Assembly: GCF_000024545.1 (NCBI RefSeq) | Contig: NC_013947.1 | Location: 4,092,001 to 4,156,000, forward strand | Source of the DNA: Stackebrandtia nassauensis DSM 44728 | GTDB taxonomy: Bacteria; Actinomycetota; Actinomycetes; Mycobacteriales; Micromonosporaceae | Reading direction: 5' to 3' | Length of the DNA stretch: 64,000 nt | Part shown: positions 29,872-39,318 of the stretch, in pieces | Numbering within the stretch: position 1 is the stretch's first letter | How the letters are laid out: each line of letters opens with the position of its first letter | Program-made: the position numbers and the translations under genes | The notes under the pieces: model-generated | What the model saw: the letters and a program-made list of their open reading frames with translations, nothing else | Databases searched by the model: none | Told to the model about the DNA's origin: nothing

Positions 29872-32282
29872 TGCTGGCGCTGTACCGATCCGGTCGCCAG
29901 GCCGAGGCCCTGGAGTCGTTCCGGCAGGGCCAGGCGCTGGTGGCCGACCGGCTCGGACTCGACCCGGGACCGGGTTTGCGGCAGTTGCAGCAGCGCATCC
30001 TCAACAACGACCCCGAACTGGACGCCCCAACGCAGCGGGCCGCGTCGCGGCACCGCCCGGCGACGGTGATCCCGCAGCAGTTGCCCGCCGACATCAGCAC
30101 CTTCACCGGCCGGGCCCGGGAGGTCGCGGCGCTGTTGGACGCGTCGCGCGAGGGCGGGTCCATCGTGGTCACCGCGCTGGACGGAATGGCCGGGATCGGC
30201 AAGACCACACTGGCCGTCCACATCGCCCACCAGTTGGCGCCGCACTTCCCCGACGGCCAGCTGTTCATCGACCTGCACGGCTTCTCCGGCGAGGTCGCGC
30301 CGGTCACCGCCGCCGAGGCCCTGGACCGGATGCTGCGGGCGCTGGGGGTCGACGCCCAGCAGATCCCCGGCCACATCGACGATCGCGCGGCCCTGTTCCG
30401 CAGCGTGCTGTCCGGGAAACGGGTGCTGCTGTTGCTCGACAACGCCGCCGGTGAACAGCAGATCCGGCCGCTGCTGCCGGGCACGCCGGGCAATCTCGCG
30501 TTGATCACCAGCCGCCGCCGCTTCGGCGAACTCGACGACGCCCGGCTGGTCTCGCTGGGACTGTTGAGTGTGGAGCACGGCGTCGACTTCTTCGTGCGGG
30601 CCTCGGGACTGCGCAAACCCGACGCCGCCCAGCTGGACGTCATCGGCCGGATCGTCGAGCAGTGCGGTCGGTTGCCGCTGGCGATCCGGATCGCCGCCCA
30701 CCAGTTGCGGCGCCGTTCCTCGTGGACCCTCGACGAACTGCACGTCCGGCTGTCCCACGAGTCGCGGCGGCTGGAGACCTTGAGCGTGCGCGACCGCAGT
30801 GTCTCGGCGGCATTCCACATCTCCTATCAGGACCTCGACGTCGAGCAGCAGCGCACCTTCCGGATGCTGAGCGTCTTCCCGCAGCCGCTCTTCGACGCCC
30901 AGGCGGCGGCCACCGTCGCCGACATCCCGCTGCACACCGCGCAACGCCAGCTCGACGACATGGTGGACGCCCACCTTCTGGACAGTCCGCAGCCGGGGGT
31001 GTACACGTTCCACGACCTGATGCGGCAGTTCGCGGCCGCGGCGTCCCGGCACGTCGAGACCGACACCGGCCGCGAGGCGGCCAGCTTCCGGCTGCTGGAC
31101 TCCTACCGCAACTCGGCCTTCGCCGCCTCGGCGAAGCTCACCACCCGGCTGCGGGCCGAACCGGGACCCGACTCCCCCGCCGCGGCAATGGAACCGCCCA
31201 CCGGCGACGTCGACTTCGGACACGGCGAGCAGCCCAGTCCCGAAGCCGCCATCGCCAAGGCGATCGAGCTGGGCGTCGACACCCACATGTGGCAGATCGG
31301 CGACGTCGCCCGGGAACTGGCCGTCGACCGCGGCCGCGCCGAACTGCTCACCCTGCTGGAACGCGCCACCGAATCCTGCGAGGCCGCCTCCGATCCGATG
31401 GCGCGCGCCATCGCGCTCAACAACCTCGCCGCCACCCACCTGCTGCTCAACCAGTACCCCGAGGCGATCGAGAACTTCGAACGTTCGCTGCGCACCCGTG
31501 AGGAACTGGGCGACGTGCGCGGCCAGGCCGCCGTCCTCAACAGCCTCGGCGTGGCCCACAGCCAACTGGGCAGTCTGGACGCCGCCGCGTCCTGTTTCGA
31601 CCGTGCCATGGCTTGCGCGTTCCAGGCGGGCGCCGATCAGACCGAGGCCCACGCCATCACCAACTACGTCATCCTGGCCGACTATCTCGACATGCACGAG
31701 CAGGCGCTGCCGCTGCTCAACCGGGCCCGCGACATCTTCAGCCGCAACGCCCATCCCCGGCAGCAGGCGCGGTTGTCGTTCTGCTTCGGCGTCGTCTACG
31801 GCGGGCTTGGCCAGCCCGACCGGGCGCTGAAACACCTGCACCGGGCCCGGCAGTCCGCCGAGGAGTCGTCCGAGCACTTCGATCTGTCCCATGTGCTCAC
31901 CGCTATCGCGGTGAACCAGCGGCGGCTGGGCAACCACGCCGATGCGGTGGTCAGTCACCGCAAGGCGATCCGGGCGGGCGTGCTTGCCGACGACGAAGGG
32001 CTCAAGGCCCGCAACCTGATCGAGTTCGGCCGCACCCGGCTGGCGCTGCGCGAGTACGACGCCGCGCTCGACAACTTCCGCAAGGGCGCTCGGCTGGCCG
32101 CCACGGCGACCTACCGCTACGAACAGGCCCGGGCCGAACACGGTCTCGCCGACTGCCACAAGGCACTCGGCGACATGGTCAAGGCCGAGAGCCATCTGCG
32201 CGAGTGCGTCCGCATCTACACCGACATGGGCGCGCCGGTGGCCCGGGAGCTGCGGAAACGACTGGCGACCGCCAGCAGCTGA
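29871..32282 (+). CDS. AfsR/SARP-type regulator, C-terminal part: rest of BTAD, NB-ARC ATPase and TPR
   Basis: Starting from the ATG of a TGATG overlap, with GGGAG 6 bases before it, this 803-residue frame holds the rest of the activation domain (LMLALYRSGRQAEAL to QQRILNND), an NB-ARC ATPase (P-loop DGMAGIGKTT near 105, then LLLLDNAAGEQQI and LITSRRR) and TPR-like helical repeats from about 500 on (NNLAATHLLLNQYPEAIENF and others). In intact AfsR proteins the ATPase/TPR part controls the DNA-binding domain. Either the two halves are made as coupled polypeptides or the gene is a frameshifted pseudogene. Codon bias and motifs remain intact after the break. Confidence 0.75.
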   Translation: MLALYRSGRQAEALESFRQGQALVADRLGLDPGPGLRQLQQRILNNDPELDAPTQRAASRHRPATVIPQQLPADISTFTGRAREVAALLDASREGGSIVVTALDGMAGIGKTTLAVHIAHQLAPHFPDGQLFIDLHGFSGEVAPVTAAEALDRMLRALGVDAQQIPGHIDDRAALFRSVLSGKRVLLLLDNAAGEQQIRPLLPGTPGNLALITSRRRFGELDDARLVSLGLLSVEHGVDFFVRASGLRKPDAAQLDVIGRIVEQCGRLPLAIRIAAHQLRRRSSWTLDELHVRLSHESRRLETLSVRDRSVSAAFHISYQDLDVEQQRTFRMLSVFPQPLFDAQAAATVADIPLHTAQRQLDDMVDAHLLDSPQPGVYTFHDLMRQFAAAASRHVETDTGREAASFRLLDSYRNSAFAASAKLTTRLRAEPGPDSPAAAMEPPTGDVDFGHGEQPSPEAAIAKAIELGVDTHMWQIGDVARELAVDRGRAELLTLLERATESCEAASDPMARAIALNNLAATHLLLNQYPEAIENFERSLRTREELGDVRGQAAVLNSLGVAHSQLGSLDAAASCFDRAMACAFQAGADQTEAHAITNYVILADYLDMHEQALPLLNRARDIFSRNAHPRQQARLSFCFGVVYGGLGQPDRALKHLHRARQSAEESSEHFDLSHVLTAIAVNQRRLGNHADAVVSHRKAIRAGVLADDEGLKARNLIEFGRTRLALREYDAALDNFRKGARLAATATYRYEQARAEHGLADCHKALGDMVKAESHLRECVRIYTDMGAPVARELRKRLATASS

Positions 32283-32372
32283 CGGGATTCGGCGGAATTG
32301 TCCGCGTGTACGCTCCACCGTGGTTTCGGTTAGGTTTAGTGCCAGTCAAGTGTTCGAACCCGTGGAGGCGAC

Positions 32373-35318
32373 ATGCAGTTCTCGGTCTTGGGACCGGTGT
32401 CGGTGTCCACGTCGGAGGGACCGGTGACCGTCGAGGCACCGAAACAGCGGCTGCTGCTGGCGCACCTCATCAGCCGGACCAACCACCCGCTGCCGCCCGA
32501 CAGCCTCATCGAGCTGCTGTGGAGCCACAATCCGCCGTCCTCGGCGCGCAAGGCGCTGGCCTGGCACGTCATGCAGCTGCGCAACGTCCTGGGCGGCAAG
32601 GAACGACTGGCCTGGCACGGCAACGGATACGTCCTCAACACCGAACGTGACGAAGTGGACGCCGCCCGCTTCGAGGAACTGCACCGGCAGGCCACCGCCG
32701 TGCGCGACGCCGATCCCCGGCGGGCCGCGCAACTGCTGAACCAGGCGCTGGGCCTGTGGCGCGGCACCGCGTACGGGGAACTGCCCGAGTCGGGTGCGCT
32801 GCTGGAGGAGGCCAACCGGCTCAACGAACTGCGGCTGGTGGCGCTGGAGGCGCGGTGCGACATCGACCTGGAGCTGGGACGGCACGGCGACATCGTGCCC
32901 GAACTGACCGGTCTGGTGGCCGATCACCCGTTCCGGGAGAAGTTCCGGGCCGCGTTGATGCTGGCGCTGTACCGCTGCGGCCGCCAGGCCGACGCCCTGC
33001 GCAGCTACCGGGAGGGCCGGACGCGGTTCGCCGAGGAGCTCGGCCTGGAACCGGGACCGAGTCTGCGACAACTGGAACAGCGCATCCTCAACGCGGACCC
33101 CGGTCTCGACGCGCCGGTCGCCGAGACCGCGACGATCGCGTCGGTGGTCCCGGCGCAGCTGCCCGCCGACCTGCGGTCGTTCACGGGACGGGAGCCGGAG
33201 GTGGCGCGGTTGCTGGACCTGTCCACCGTGGACACCAATCGGCCCGGGGCCATCGTGGTCGGTGCCCTGGACGGGATGGCGGGGATCGGCAAGACGGCGC
33301 TGGCGGTGCATGTCGCGCAGCGGCTGACGGCCAGCTACCCCGGTGGGCAGCTGTTCATCGACCTGCACGGTTTCACCGAGGGCGTCACGCCGGTGACGCC
33401 GGGGCAGGCCCTGGATCGCATGCTGCGGACGCTGGGGGTGGCGTTGCAGCAGATCCCGCCCGACGTCGACGAACGCGCGGCGCTGTACCGCAGCCTGCTG
33501 GCGGACCGGCGGATGCTCATCGTCCTGGACAATGCGGTCAACGAGGCCCAGGTGACGCCGCTGCTGCCGGGGGCTTCGGGGAGCCTGGTGCTGATCACCA
33601 GTCGTCGGCGGCTGGTGGGGCTGGAGGGGGCGCAGTATCTGCAACTGGACGTGCTGTCGCCCGACGAGGCCGTGTCGCTGCTGCTGCGACTGGCCGAGAT
33701 CTCGCAGCCGTCCGACGCGGATCGGGAGCTGGCGGCCGAGATCGTGACGCTGTGCGGGCGGCTGCCGCTGGCGGTCCGGATAGCGGCGGCGAAGCTGCGG
33801 CACCGTCGGCACTGGTCACTGCGGACCGTCCGGGACCGGCTGCTGGATGAACGCGACCGGCTGCACCAGCTGGAACTGGGTGAGCGCAGCGTGTCGGCGG
33901 CGTTCACGATGTCTTATGAGGACATCGATGCCGAGGCGCGGCGAGTCTTCAGGTTGTTGAGCCTGTTCCCCGGTTCCCATTTCGACGTACTGGTCGCGGC
34001 GGCGCTGGCCGATCGCTCCGTCGCGGTGGTCGAGGAGCTGCTGGACGTCCTCATCGAGGCCAATCTGCTGACGGTGCTGGGGCCAGGCCGGTTCGCGTTC
34101 CATGACCTGTTGCGGCGGTTCGCGAACCAGGCCCACGAGGCGGCGGCCGACTACGCGACTGAGACGGCCGAGCTGCACAGCAGGTTGCTCAACTACTACC
34201 GCCACGCCGTCTACTCGGTGGCGACCACCATCGACCCCGGCATGGTGAACCTCGCCGAACCCCCACAGACCGCCTTGGCGCTTCCCGAACTGCCCACCAC
34301 CGAATCGGCTCACGACTGGTACCAGGCCGAGCACCTCAACGTCTTCGCCGTCATCGACCTGGCACCCGACTGGGGGCTGGACGAACAGCTGTGTCAGCTG
34401 GTCAACGCGGTGAGCACCGTGTCGATCATCTTCTCGCACTACCAATGGCAGTACGACATGTGCGAGCGCGGCCTCCAGGCGGCGCGGCGCTGCGGCGACC
34501 GGGACTGCGAGGCCCGGCTGTTGAACCACCAGGCGCTGGCGCTGCGAAAACTCGACCGCGTCCCCGAGGCCGTCGCACTGCACGAACAGTCGCTGCTGCT
34601 GCGGCGGGAACTGGGCGACAGACTTGGCGAGGCCGCGATACTCAACAATCTCGGTCTCATCCACCGGCGAGCCGGTGCCCTCGACAAGGCGATCGCGACC
34701 TACGAACAGGCGCTGCGGCTGGGTGACGACGCGCGCATGATGTCCATACACGCGCTGCTGCGCAGCAATCTGGCCGAGTGCTGGATCCGGCTGGAGCGTT
34801 TCGACGCGGCGCTGGAGCAGGTGCGGCTGGCCGAACCGATCATCACCGAGCTCGGCAGCGAACGCCAGACCGCCCGGCTCCAGCACTACTACGGGTCGGT
34901 GTACTACCACCTCGGCGAGTACGACCGGGCGCTGCGGCACTTCGCCCGGTCTCTCGAATACTGCGAGCGGGTCATGGAACCGTACGGGCATGCCAGTGTC
35001 CTCAACGGCATGGCCAATGTGTACCGGGATCGGGGCGACATTCCCACCGCGGTCGACTTCCATGAGCGTGCCCTGCTGCTGTGCCGTTCGATCAGCGACA
35101 CCGATCTGGAGGCGCTGATCCTGTACGGCCTGGGTCGCACCCACCGCGCGGCCGGTCACCGCGAGCTGGCGTTGAGCAACCTGCGCGCGGCCGTCGCGGC
35201 GGCCACCCAGACCGGGGACGCCTACCAGCTGGAACACGCGAACCGGGAGCTGGCCGACACGCAGGCGGCGGACCATCCGCAGCGGCTGGAATCCAGCGAC
35301 ACCCCGGCCGTCAACTGA
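32373..35318 (+). CDS. AfsR/SARP-type regulator with NB-ARC and TPR domains
   Basis: A 981-residue regulator: winged helix at about 1-95, bacterial transcriptional activation domain at 96-245, NB-ARC ATPase with P-loop GMAGIGKTA near 300 and LIVLDNAVNEAQV and LVLITSRRRL downstream, then TPR repeats at about 690-960. It is an intact paralogue of the split gene just upstream and shows what that gene should look like. SARP/AfsR proteins activate secondary-metabolite or development genes by binding short direct repeats. The ATG at 32373 has GGAGG shortly before it. Targets are unknown; no biosynthetic cluster lies in the window. Confidence 0.92.
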   Translation: MQFSVLGPVSVSTSEGPVTVEAPKQRLLLAHLISRTNHPLPPDSLIELLWSHNPPSSARKALAWHVMQLRNVLGGKERLAWHGNGYVLNTERDEVDAARFEELHRQATAVRDADPRRAAQLLNQALGLWRGTAYGELPESGALLEEANRLNELRLVALEARCDIDLELGRHGDIVPELTGLVADHPFREKFRAALMLALYRCGRQADALRSYREGRTRFAEELGLEPGPSLRQLEQRILNADPGLDAPVAETATIASVVPAQLPADLRSFTGREPEVARLLDLSTVDTNRPGAIVVGALDGMAGIGKTALAVHVAQRLTASYPGGQLFIDLHGFTEGVTPVTPGQALDRMLRTLGVALQQIPPDVDERAALYRSLLADRRMLIVLDNAVNEAQVTPLLPGASGSLVLITSRRRLVGLEGAQYLQLDVLSPDEAVSLLLRLAEISQPSDADRELAAEIVTLCGRLPLAVRIAAAKLRHRRHWSLRTVRDRLLDERDRLHQLELGERSVSAAFTMSYEDIDAEARRVFRLLSLFPGSHFDVLVAAALADRSVAVVEELLDVLIEANLLTVLGPGRFAFHDLLRRFANQAHEAAADYATETAELHSRLLNYYRHAVYSVATTIDPGMVNLAEPPQTALALPELPTTESAHDWYQAEHLNVFAVIDLAPDWGLDEQLCQLVNAVSTVSIIFSHYQWQYDMCERGLQAARRCGDRDCEARLLNHQALALRKLDRVPEAVALHEQSLLLRRELGDRLGEAAILNNLGLIHRRAGALDKAIATYEQALRLGDDARMMSIHALLRSNLAECWIRLERFDAALEQVRLAEPIITELGSERQTARLQHYYGSVYYHLGEYDRALRHFARSLEYCERVMEPYGHASVLNGMANVYRDRGDIPTAVDFHERALLLCRSISDTDLEALILYGLGRTHRAAGHRELALSNLRAAVAAATQTGDAYQLEHANRELADTQAADHPQRLESSDTPAVN

Positions 35319-35341
35319 ACCAGGTACGGCAGGATGTCGGC

Positions 35342-36276
35342 ATGCTGACGACCTTGGACGACATCACGAGGGCCGCCGCCGCGATCGAGGGACTCGCGCT
35401 GCGGACCCCGCTGCTGGAAGCGCCGTGGGCGGGTTCGCTGTGGCTCAAACCGGAGAACCTGCAACCCGTGGGCGCCTTCAAGATCCGGGGCGCGGGCAAC
35501 GCCGTGGCCCGGCTCGGCGACGCAGGCGGCGTCATCACGCACTCCTCCGGCAACCACGGCCGGGCCCTGGGTTACGTGGCCGCGCGGCTGGGCGTGCCCT
35601 GCGTCGTCGTGGTTCCCGACGCCGCGCCGCCGGTGAAAGTCGCGGCGATGCGCGACACCGGGGCGGAGGTCGTTCTCGTGCCGGGCGCGAAACGGGAGGA
35701 GACCGCGCTGACGCTGGCCGCCGAGCGGAAACTGACGCTCATCCCGCCCTACGACCACCCCGACGTCATCGCCGGTCAGGGAACCGTCGCCGTCGAGATC
35801 CTCGCGGACATGACCGATGTGGACACGATCCTGGTGCCGGTGGGCGGCGGTGGGCTCGCCTCGGGCGTCGGGGCCGCCGTCAAGGCGCTGTCACCGTCCA
35901 CGAGGGTCATCGGCGTCGAACCGGAACTGGCCGCCGACGCCGCCGACAGTCTGCGGGCCGGAAAGCGGGTGTCGTGGCCGATCGAGGACCGGTACCGCAC
36001 CATCGCCGACGGCGTGCGCGTCGAACCGTCCGATTTGACCTTCGCGCACCTCAAGGCGTTCGTGGACGACATCGTCACCGTCTCCGAGGACGAGATCGGT
36101 GCCGCCGTGGGCATCGTGGCCCGCGAGGCGCGCCTGGTGGCCGAGCCGTCCGGAGCCCTGACCGTGGCGGCGTTCCGGCGCCACGGCGTCGACTTCGGAC
36201 GGACGGTCGCGGTGATCAGCGGCGGCAACCTGGAGCCGTCGCTGCTGGCCCGGCTGGTCGCCGACGGCGAGTTATC
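35342..36276 (+). CDS. Threonine/serine dehydratase-like PLP enzyme (domain extent; no stop codon at its end)
   Basis: A fold-type II PLP enzyme like catabolic threonine dehydratases and serine racemases, turning threonine or serine to a 2-oxo acid and ammonia. The Schiff-base lysine is K47 in GAFKIRG, the substrate loop SSGNHGRALG follows, and the glycine loop GGGGLASG binds the cofactor phosphate. The family ends at about residue 311, where I place the end, but there is no in-frame stop there: the frame runs on to 37258, antisense through the siderophore-interacting gene. Shifting frame by one base near 36270 would give stops at 36302-36312, so a recent indel or a sequence error is likely. 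GTG/ATG choice: ATG at 35342. Confidence 0.75.
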
Positions 36277-37210
36277 AGTACTCGGCCTTACCGCGCCGCC
36301 AGTAACCCATGAAGGCCACCGACTTGCGGTCGACGCCGCGTTCCGACACCAGGTGGCGGCGCAGCGTCTTGATGACGGCGGCCTCACCGGCGAGCCACGC
36401 GTACAGGCCGTGGGAGGTCCGGGCCTCGGCGCCGGGCGATTCCCACAGCAGCGTGGTGTCCACGTCGACGTCCTCGACCTCGGTACCACTCGCGGTGTGC
36501 GGCAACAACCGCGTCATCACCTCGCGCACCGCCGGGATCAGCTTCGCGCCGTGCTCGGCGCCGTCGCGCGGCAGCACCGCCACCCGCACGCACGCGGGGG
36601 TTTCGGGCAGGTCGGCCTCGATCGCGCGGGCGTCGGCGGTCTCGGGGACCTCCAGCAGCACCTGGGTCTCGATGTGACCCGGCAGCCGTTCCACAATGGC
36701 GCAGGCGGCGGGCACGGCGGTCTCGTCGCCGACGATCAGCACCCGGTGGGTGGAGTCGGGCGGCTGGAAGTCCATGCCGCCGTGGAAACCGTCGAACTCG
36801 CCGTTCGGTCCCAACAGGACGATCTCGTCGCCGGTCTGGATGCGGCGGGCCCACGTCGCCACCGGTCCGTCGCCGCCGGGGGCCTCGGGGTGGATGACGA
36901 TGTCGACGTCCACTTCGCGCCGCGTCTGCCGCACCGCGCGAACGGTGTAGGTGCGCAGTGGACACTGCTCCTCGACCGGGAGCGCGCGCAGTTTGGTGAA
37001 CCAGTCGGCTCCGTCGGGAAGCTTCGACAGCCCGCACGCGGGCGCCGGGAGCAGCAGTTTGACGCGGACGTCGAAACCGTTGTCGGCGAAGCGGTCCAGG
37101 TCGTCACCGGTGAAGGTGACCCGCAGGAACGACGGGCTGAGCCTTCGCAGCCGCCGCACCGTGACGGGGAAGGTCCGCCAGGAGGGGATCTCGGTTGTCA
37201 CCGTACTCAT
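36275..37210 (-). CDS. Siderophore-interacting protein (flavin ferric-siderophore reductase)
   Basis: A 311-residue NAD(P)H:flavin reductase of the ViuB/YqjH type that releases iron from imported ferric siderophores by reducing it. Residues 1-130 form the FAD-binding barrel with the flavin motif PLRTYTVR; the NAD(P)-binding domain includes VLIVGDETAVPAA, and the C-terminal GYWRRGKAEY is the family signature. The true start is the ATG at 37210, overlapping the permease stop by 4 bases; the longer open frame upstream is spurious. Last gene of the iron operon. Confidence 0.93.
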   Translation of the reverse strand: MSTVTTEIPSWRTFPVTVRRLRRLSPSFLRVTFTGDDLDRFADNGFDVRVKLLLPAPACGLSKLPDGADWFTKLRALPVEEQCPLRTYTVRAVRQTRREVDVDIVIHPEAPGGDGPVATWARRIQTGDEIVLLGPNGEFDGFHGGMDFQPPDSTHRVLIVGDETAVPAACAIVERLPGHIETQVLLEVPETADARAIEADLPETPACVRVAVLPRDGAEHGAKLIPAVREVMTRLLPHTASGTEVEDVDVDTTLLWESPGAEARTSHGLYAWLAGEAAVIKTLRRHLVSERGVDRKSVAFMGYWRRGKAEY

Positions 37211-39318
37211 ACGATTGTCCCTTTCGTACGTGAGCGCCACAGGAGCCAGAGGAAATAGGGGGTGCCGATGATCGCGGTGACCAGTCCGGCGGGTATCTGG
37301 GCCGGGGCGATCACGGTGCGGCCGAGGCTGTCGGACAGGCTCACCAACAGCGCGCCCAAGAGGGCCGCGACCGGCAGAACCCGGACGTGTCGGCTGCCGA
37401 CCAGTGCCCGGGCGGCGTGCGGTGCCACCAGTCCGACGAATCCGATGACGCCGACGGCGGCCACGGCGGTGGCGGCCAGCAGTGCCGCGGCCACCAGCAG
37501 CCCCAGCCGGGTGCGTTCCAGCCGGACGCCCAGCACCCGGGGGGTGTCCTCGTCGAGCGCCAGCAGGTCCATCTCGCGGCGGGCGGTGAAGACCAGCGGC
37601 GCGATGACGGCCAGCGCCAGGCCGACCGGGACCAGCTGGTCGAGGGTGCGGCCGTAGGTGGTGCCCGACAGCCAGGTCAGCGCCTTGCCGGAGTTCCACG
37701 GGTCGGTGTAGACGATGATGAAGGTGACCAGGGCCATCACCCCGGTCGAGACCCCGACGCCGATGAGGATCAGCCGGTCGGAGTTGAGGCCGCCGCGCCA
37801 GGCCAGTCCGTACACGAGCGCGAAGGCCAGCAGGGCGCCCAGGATGATGGCGACGGTCATGACGCCGATTCCGGCCGCCGGGTACAGCGAGATCACGATG
37901 ACGGCGGCCAGTCCGGCGCCGCCGGTGATGCCGAGGATCCCGGGGTCGGCCAGCGGGTTGCGGCCCACCGACTGCACCACGGTTCCCGAGATCGCCAGTG
38001 CGGCTCCGCCCAGCAGGGCGGCCAGTACCCGGGGGAACCGCTGGTCGAGCATGTGGGTGAAGCCGGGGCCGGTGTTACCGGTCAGCCAGTTGAGCACGTC
38101 GCCGGTGAGGACCCAGGTGTCGCCGCCGAGCATTCCCAGCGTGAATCCGGCGACCACCGCCACCAGCAGTCCGGTGACCAGGACGGTCACGAACACCCGT
38201 GAGCGCAGCATCGCGATGCGGGCGGTGGCGGGTTGCCGGGCGCCACCGGCGTCGCGGTGCCGACGTGCCAGCCACACCAGCACGACGGCGCCCAGCACGG
38301 AGGTGGCCACGCCGACGGGGATGACGATTCCGGCGGCGGCGCCGAAGATCGCCCGCACCACCACGTCGGCGCCGATCACGATCACGACCCCGGCCAGTCC
38401 GGCCATCGGGATCAGCACCCGGTGCCGGGCCAGTCCCGGGGCCAGCCGCGACAGCAGCCGCACCACGACCGGCGCGCACAGGCCCACGAAGCCGACCGGC
38501 CCGGCCACGGCGACGGCCGTGGCCGCCAGCAGCACCGCGAGCACGGTGGCGATGACGCGAGTGCGGGTCACCTTGACGCCCAGGACGGTCGCGGTGTCGT
38601 CGCCGAGGGTCAGGATGTCGAGCTTGGGCGCGAGGAACAGGCAGGCCAGCACCGCCACGCCGATGACGGGGACCGCCTGCCAGAACCCGGCCATGTTGGT
38701 CTGCAACAGCGATCCGCTGCCCCACGCGAACAGCCCCACGGTGGTCTGGTCGTTGAGGATGATGAGCAGCATCGTCAGCGAGTGGAACGCCAACGCGGTC
38801 GCGGTTCCGGCGAGGATGAGCCGGGTGGTGCCCGACCCGCCTCCGGCCATCGCCATCACCAGCCCCGCCGCGGCCAGCCCACCCGCGAAGGTCAGCATCC
38901 CGGCGGGCAGCATCGGCAGGCTCAGCCCCACCACGGCCGCGAACGTCACCGTCAGGTGCGCACCGGCGTTGACGGCCAGCGTGTCCGGCGAGGCCAAGTG
39001 GTTGCGCGCCACCGATTGCAGCACCGCGCCCGAGACCCCCAGGGCGATGCCGACCGCGAGTGCTGCGGCCAGTCGCGGCATCCGGGACGCCACCAGCACC
39101 CGCAGCGCCTGCTGGTCCTCGCCGCCGAAGACCAGTCCCAGCAGGTCGGTCGCGTTGACACCCGAGGTGCCCTGGGTGATGTGAACCGCCGCGAGCACCA
39201 CGATCGCGGCGAGGACGGCGAGAAACAGCGTCGCCACCAGCAGGCGGCGCGGTGGTCTGCCGGAAAGGGTCGCGGCGACCCCGTCTGGGGCCGCCGCGGG
39301 GGTCCTCATCGAACTCAA
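37207..39318 (-). CDS. Ferric-siderophore ABC permease, two FecCD domains fused
   Basis: A 703-residue protein made of two BtuC/FecCD-type permease domains in tandem (about 20-350 and 375-700), each with about ten membrane helices. Each half has the early motif (ASRMPRLAAALAVG with GAVLQSVARNHLASPD; DQRFPRVLAALLGG with GTVVQSVGRNPLADPG). Most siderophore importers use two separate permeases; the fused form is known from FhuB. It overlaps both neighbours by 4 bases. Partners are the binding protein before it and the ATPase at 40333. Confidence 0.94.
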   Translation of the reverse strand: MSSMRTPAAAPDGVAATLSGRPPRRLLVATLFLAVLAAIVVLAAVHITQGTSGVNATDLLGLVFGGEDQQALRVLVASRMPRLAAALAVGIALGVSGAVLQSVARNHLASPDTLAVNAGAHLTVTFAAVVGLSLPMLPAGMLTFAGGLAAAGLVMAMAGGGSGTTRLILAGTATALAFHSLTMLLIILNDQTTVGLFAWGSGSLLQTNMAGFWQAVPVIGVAVLACLFLAPKLDILTLGDDTATVLGVKVTRTRVIATVLAVLLAATAVAVAGPVGFVGLCAPVVVRLLSRLAPGLARHRVLIPMAGLAGVVIVIGADVVVRAIFGAAAGIVIPVGVATSVLGAVVLVWLARRHRDAGGARQPATARIAMLRSRVFVTVLVTGLLVAVVAGFTLGMLGGDTWVLTGDVLNWLTGNTGPGFTHMLDQRFPRVLAALLGGAALAISGTVVQSVGRNPLADPGILGITGGAGLAAVIVISLYPAAGIGVMTVAIILGALLAFALVYGLAWRGGLNSDRLILIGVGVSTGVMALVTFIIVYTDPWNSGKALTWLSGTTYGRTLDQLVPVGLALAVIAPLVFTARREMDLLALDEDTPRVLGVRLERTRLGLLVAAALLAATAVAAVGVIGFVGLVAPHAARALVGSRHVRVLPVAALLGALLVSLSDSLGRTVIAPAQIPAGLVTAIIGTPYFLWLLWRSRTKGTIV

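Noticed and set aside
29685-32318. 877-codon minus-strand open frame opposite the split AfsR-type gene
   Set aside because: Antisense shadow; the plus strand carries NB-ARC and TPR motifs.
36275-37699. 474-codon siderophore-interacting protein
   Set aside because: The first 163 codons read the permease gene out of frame; family homology begins at the ATG at 37210, which overlaps the permease stop by 4 bases.
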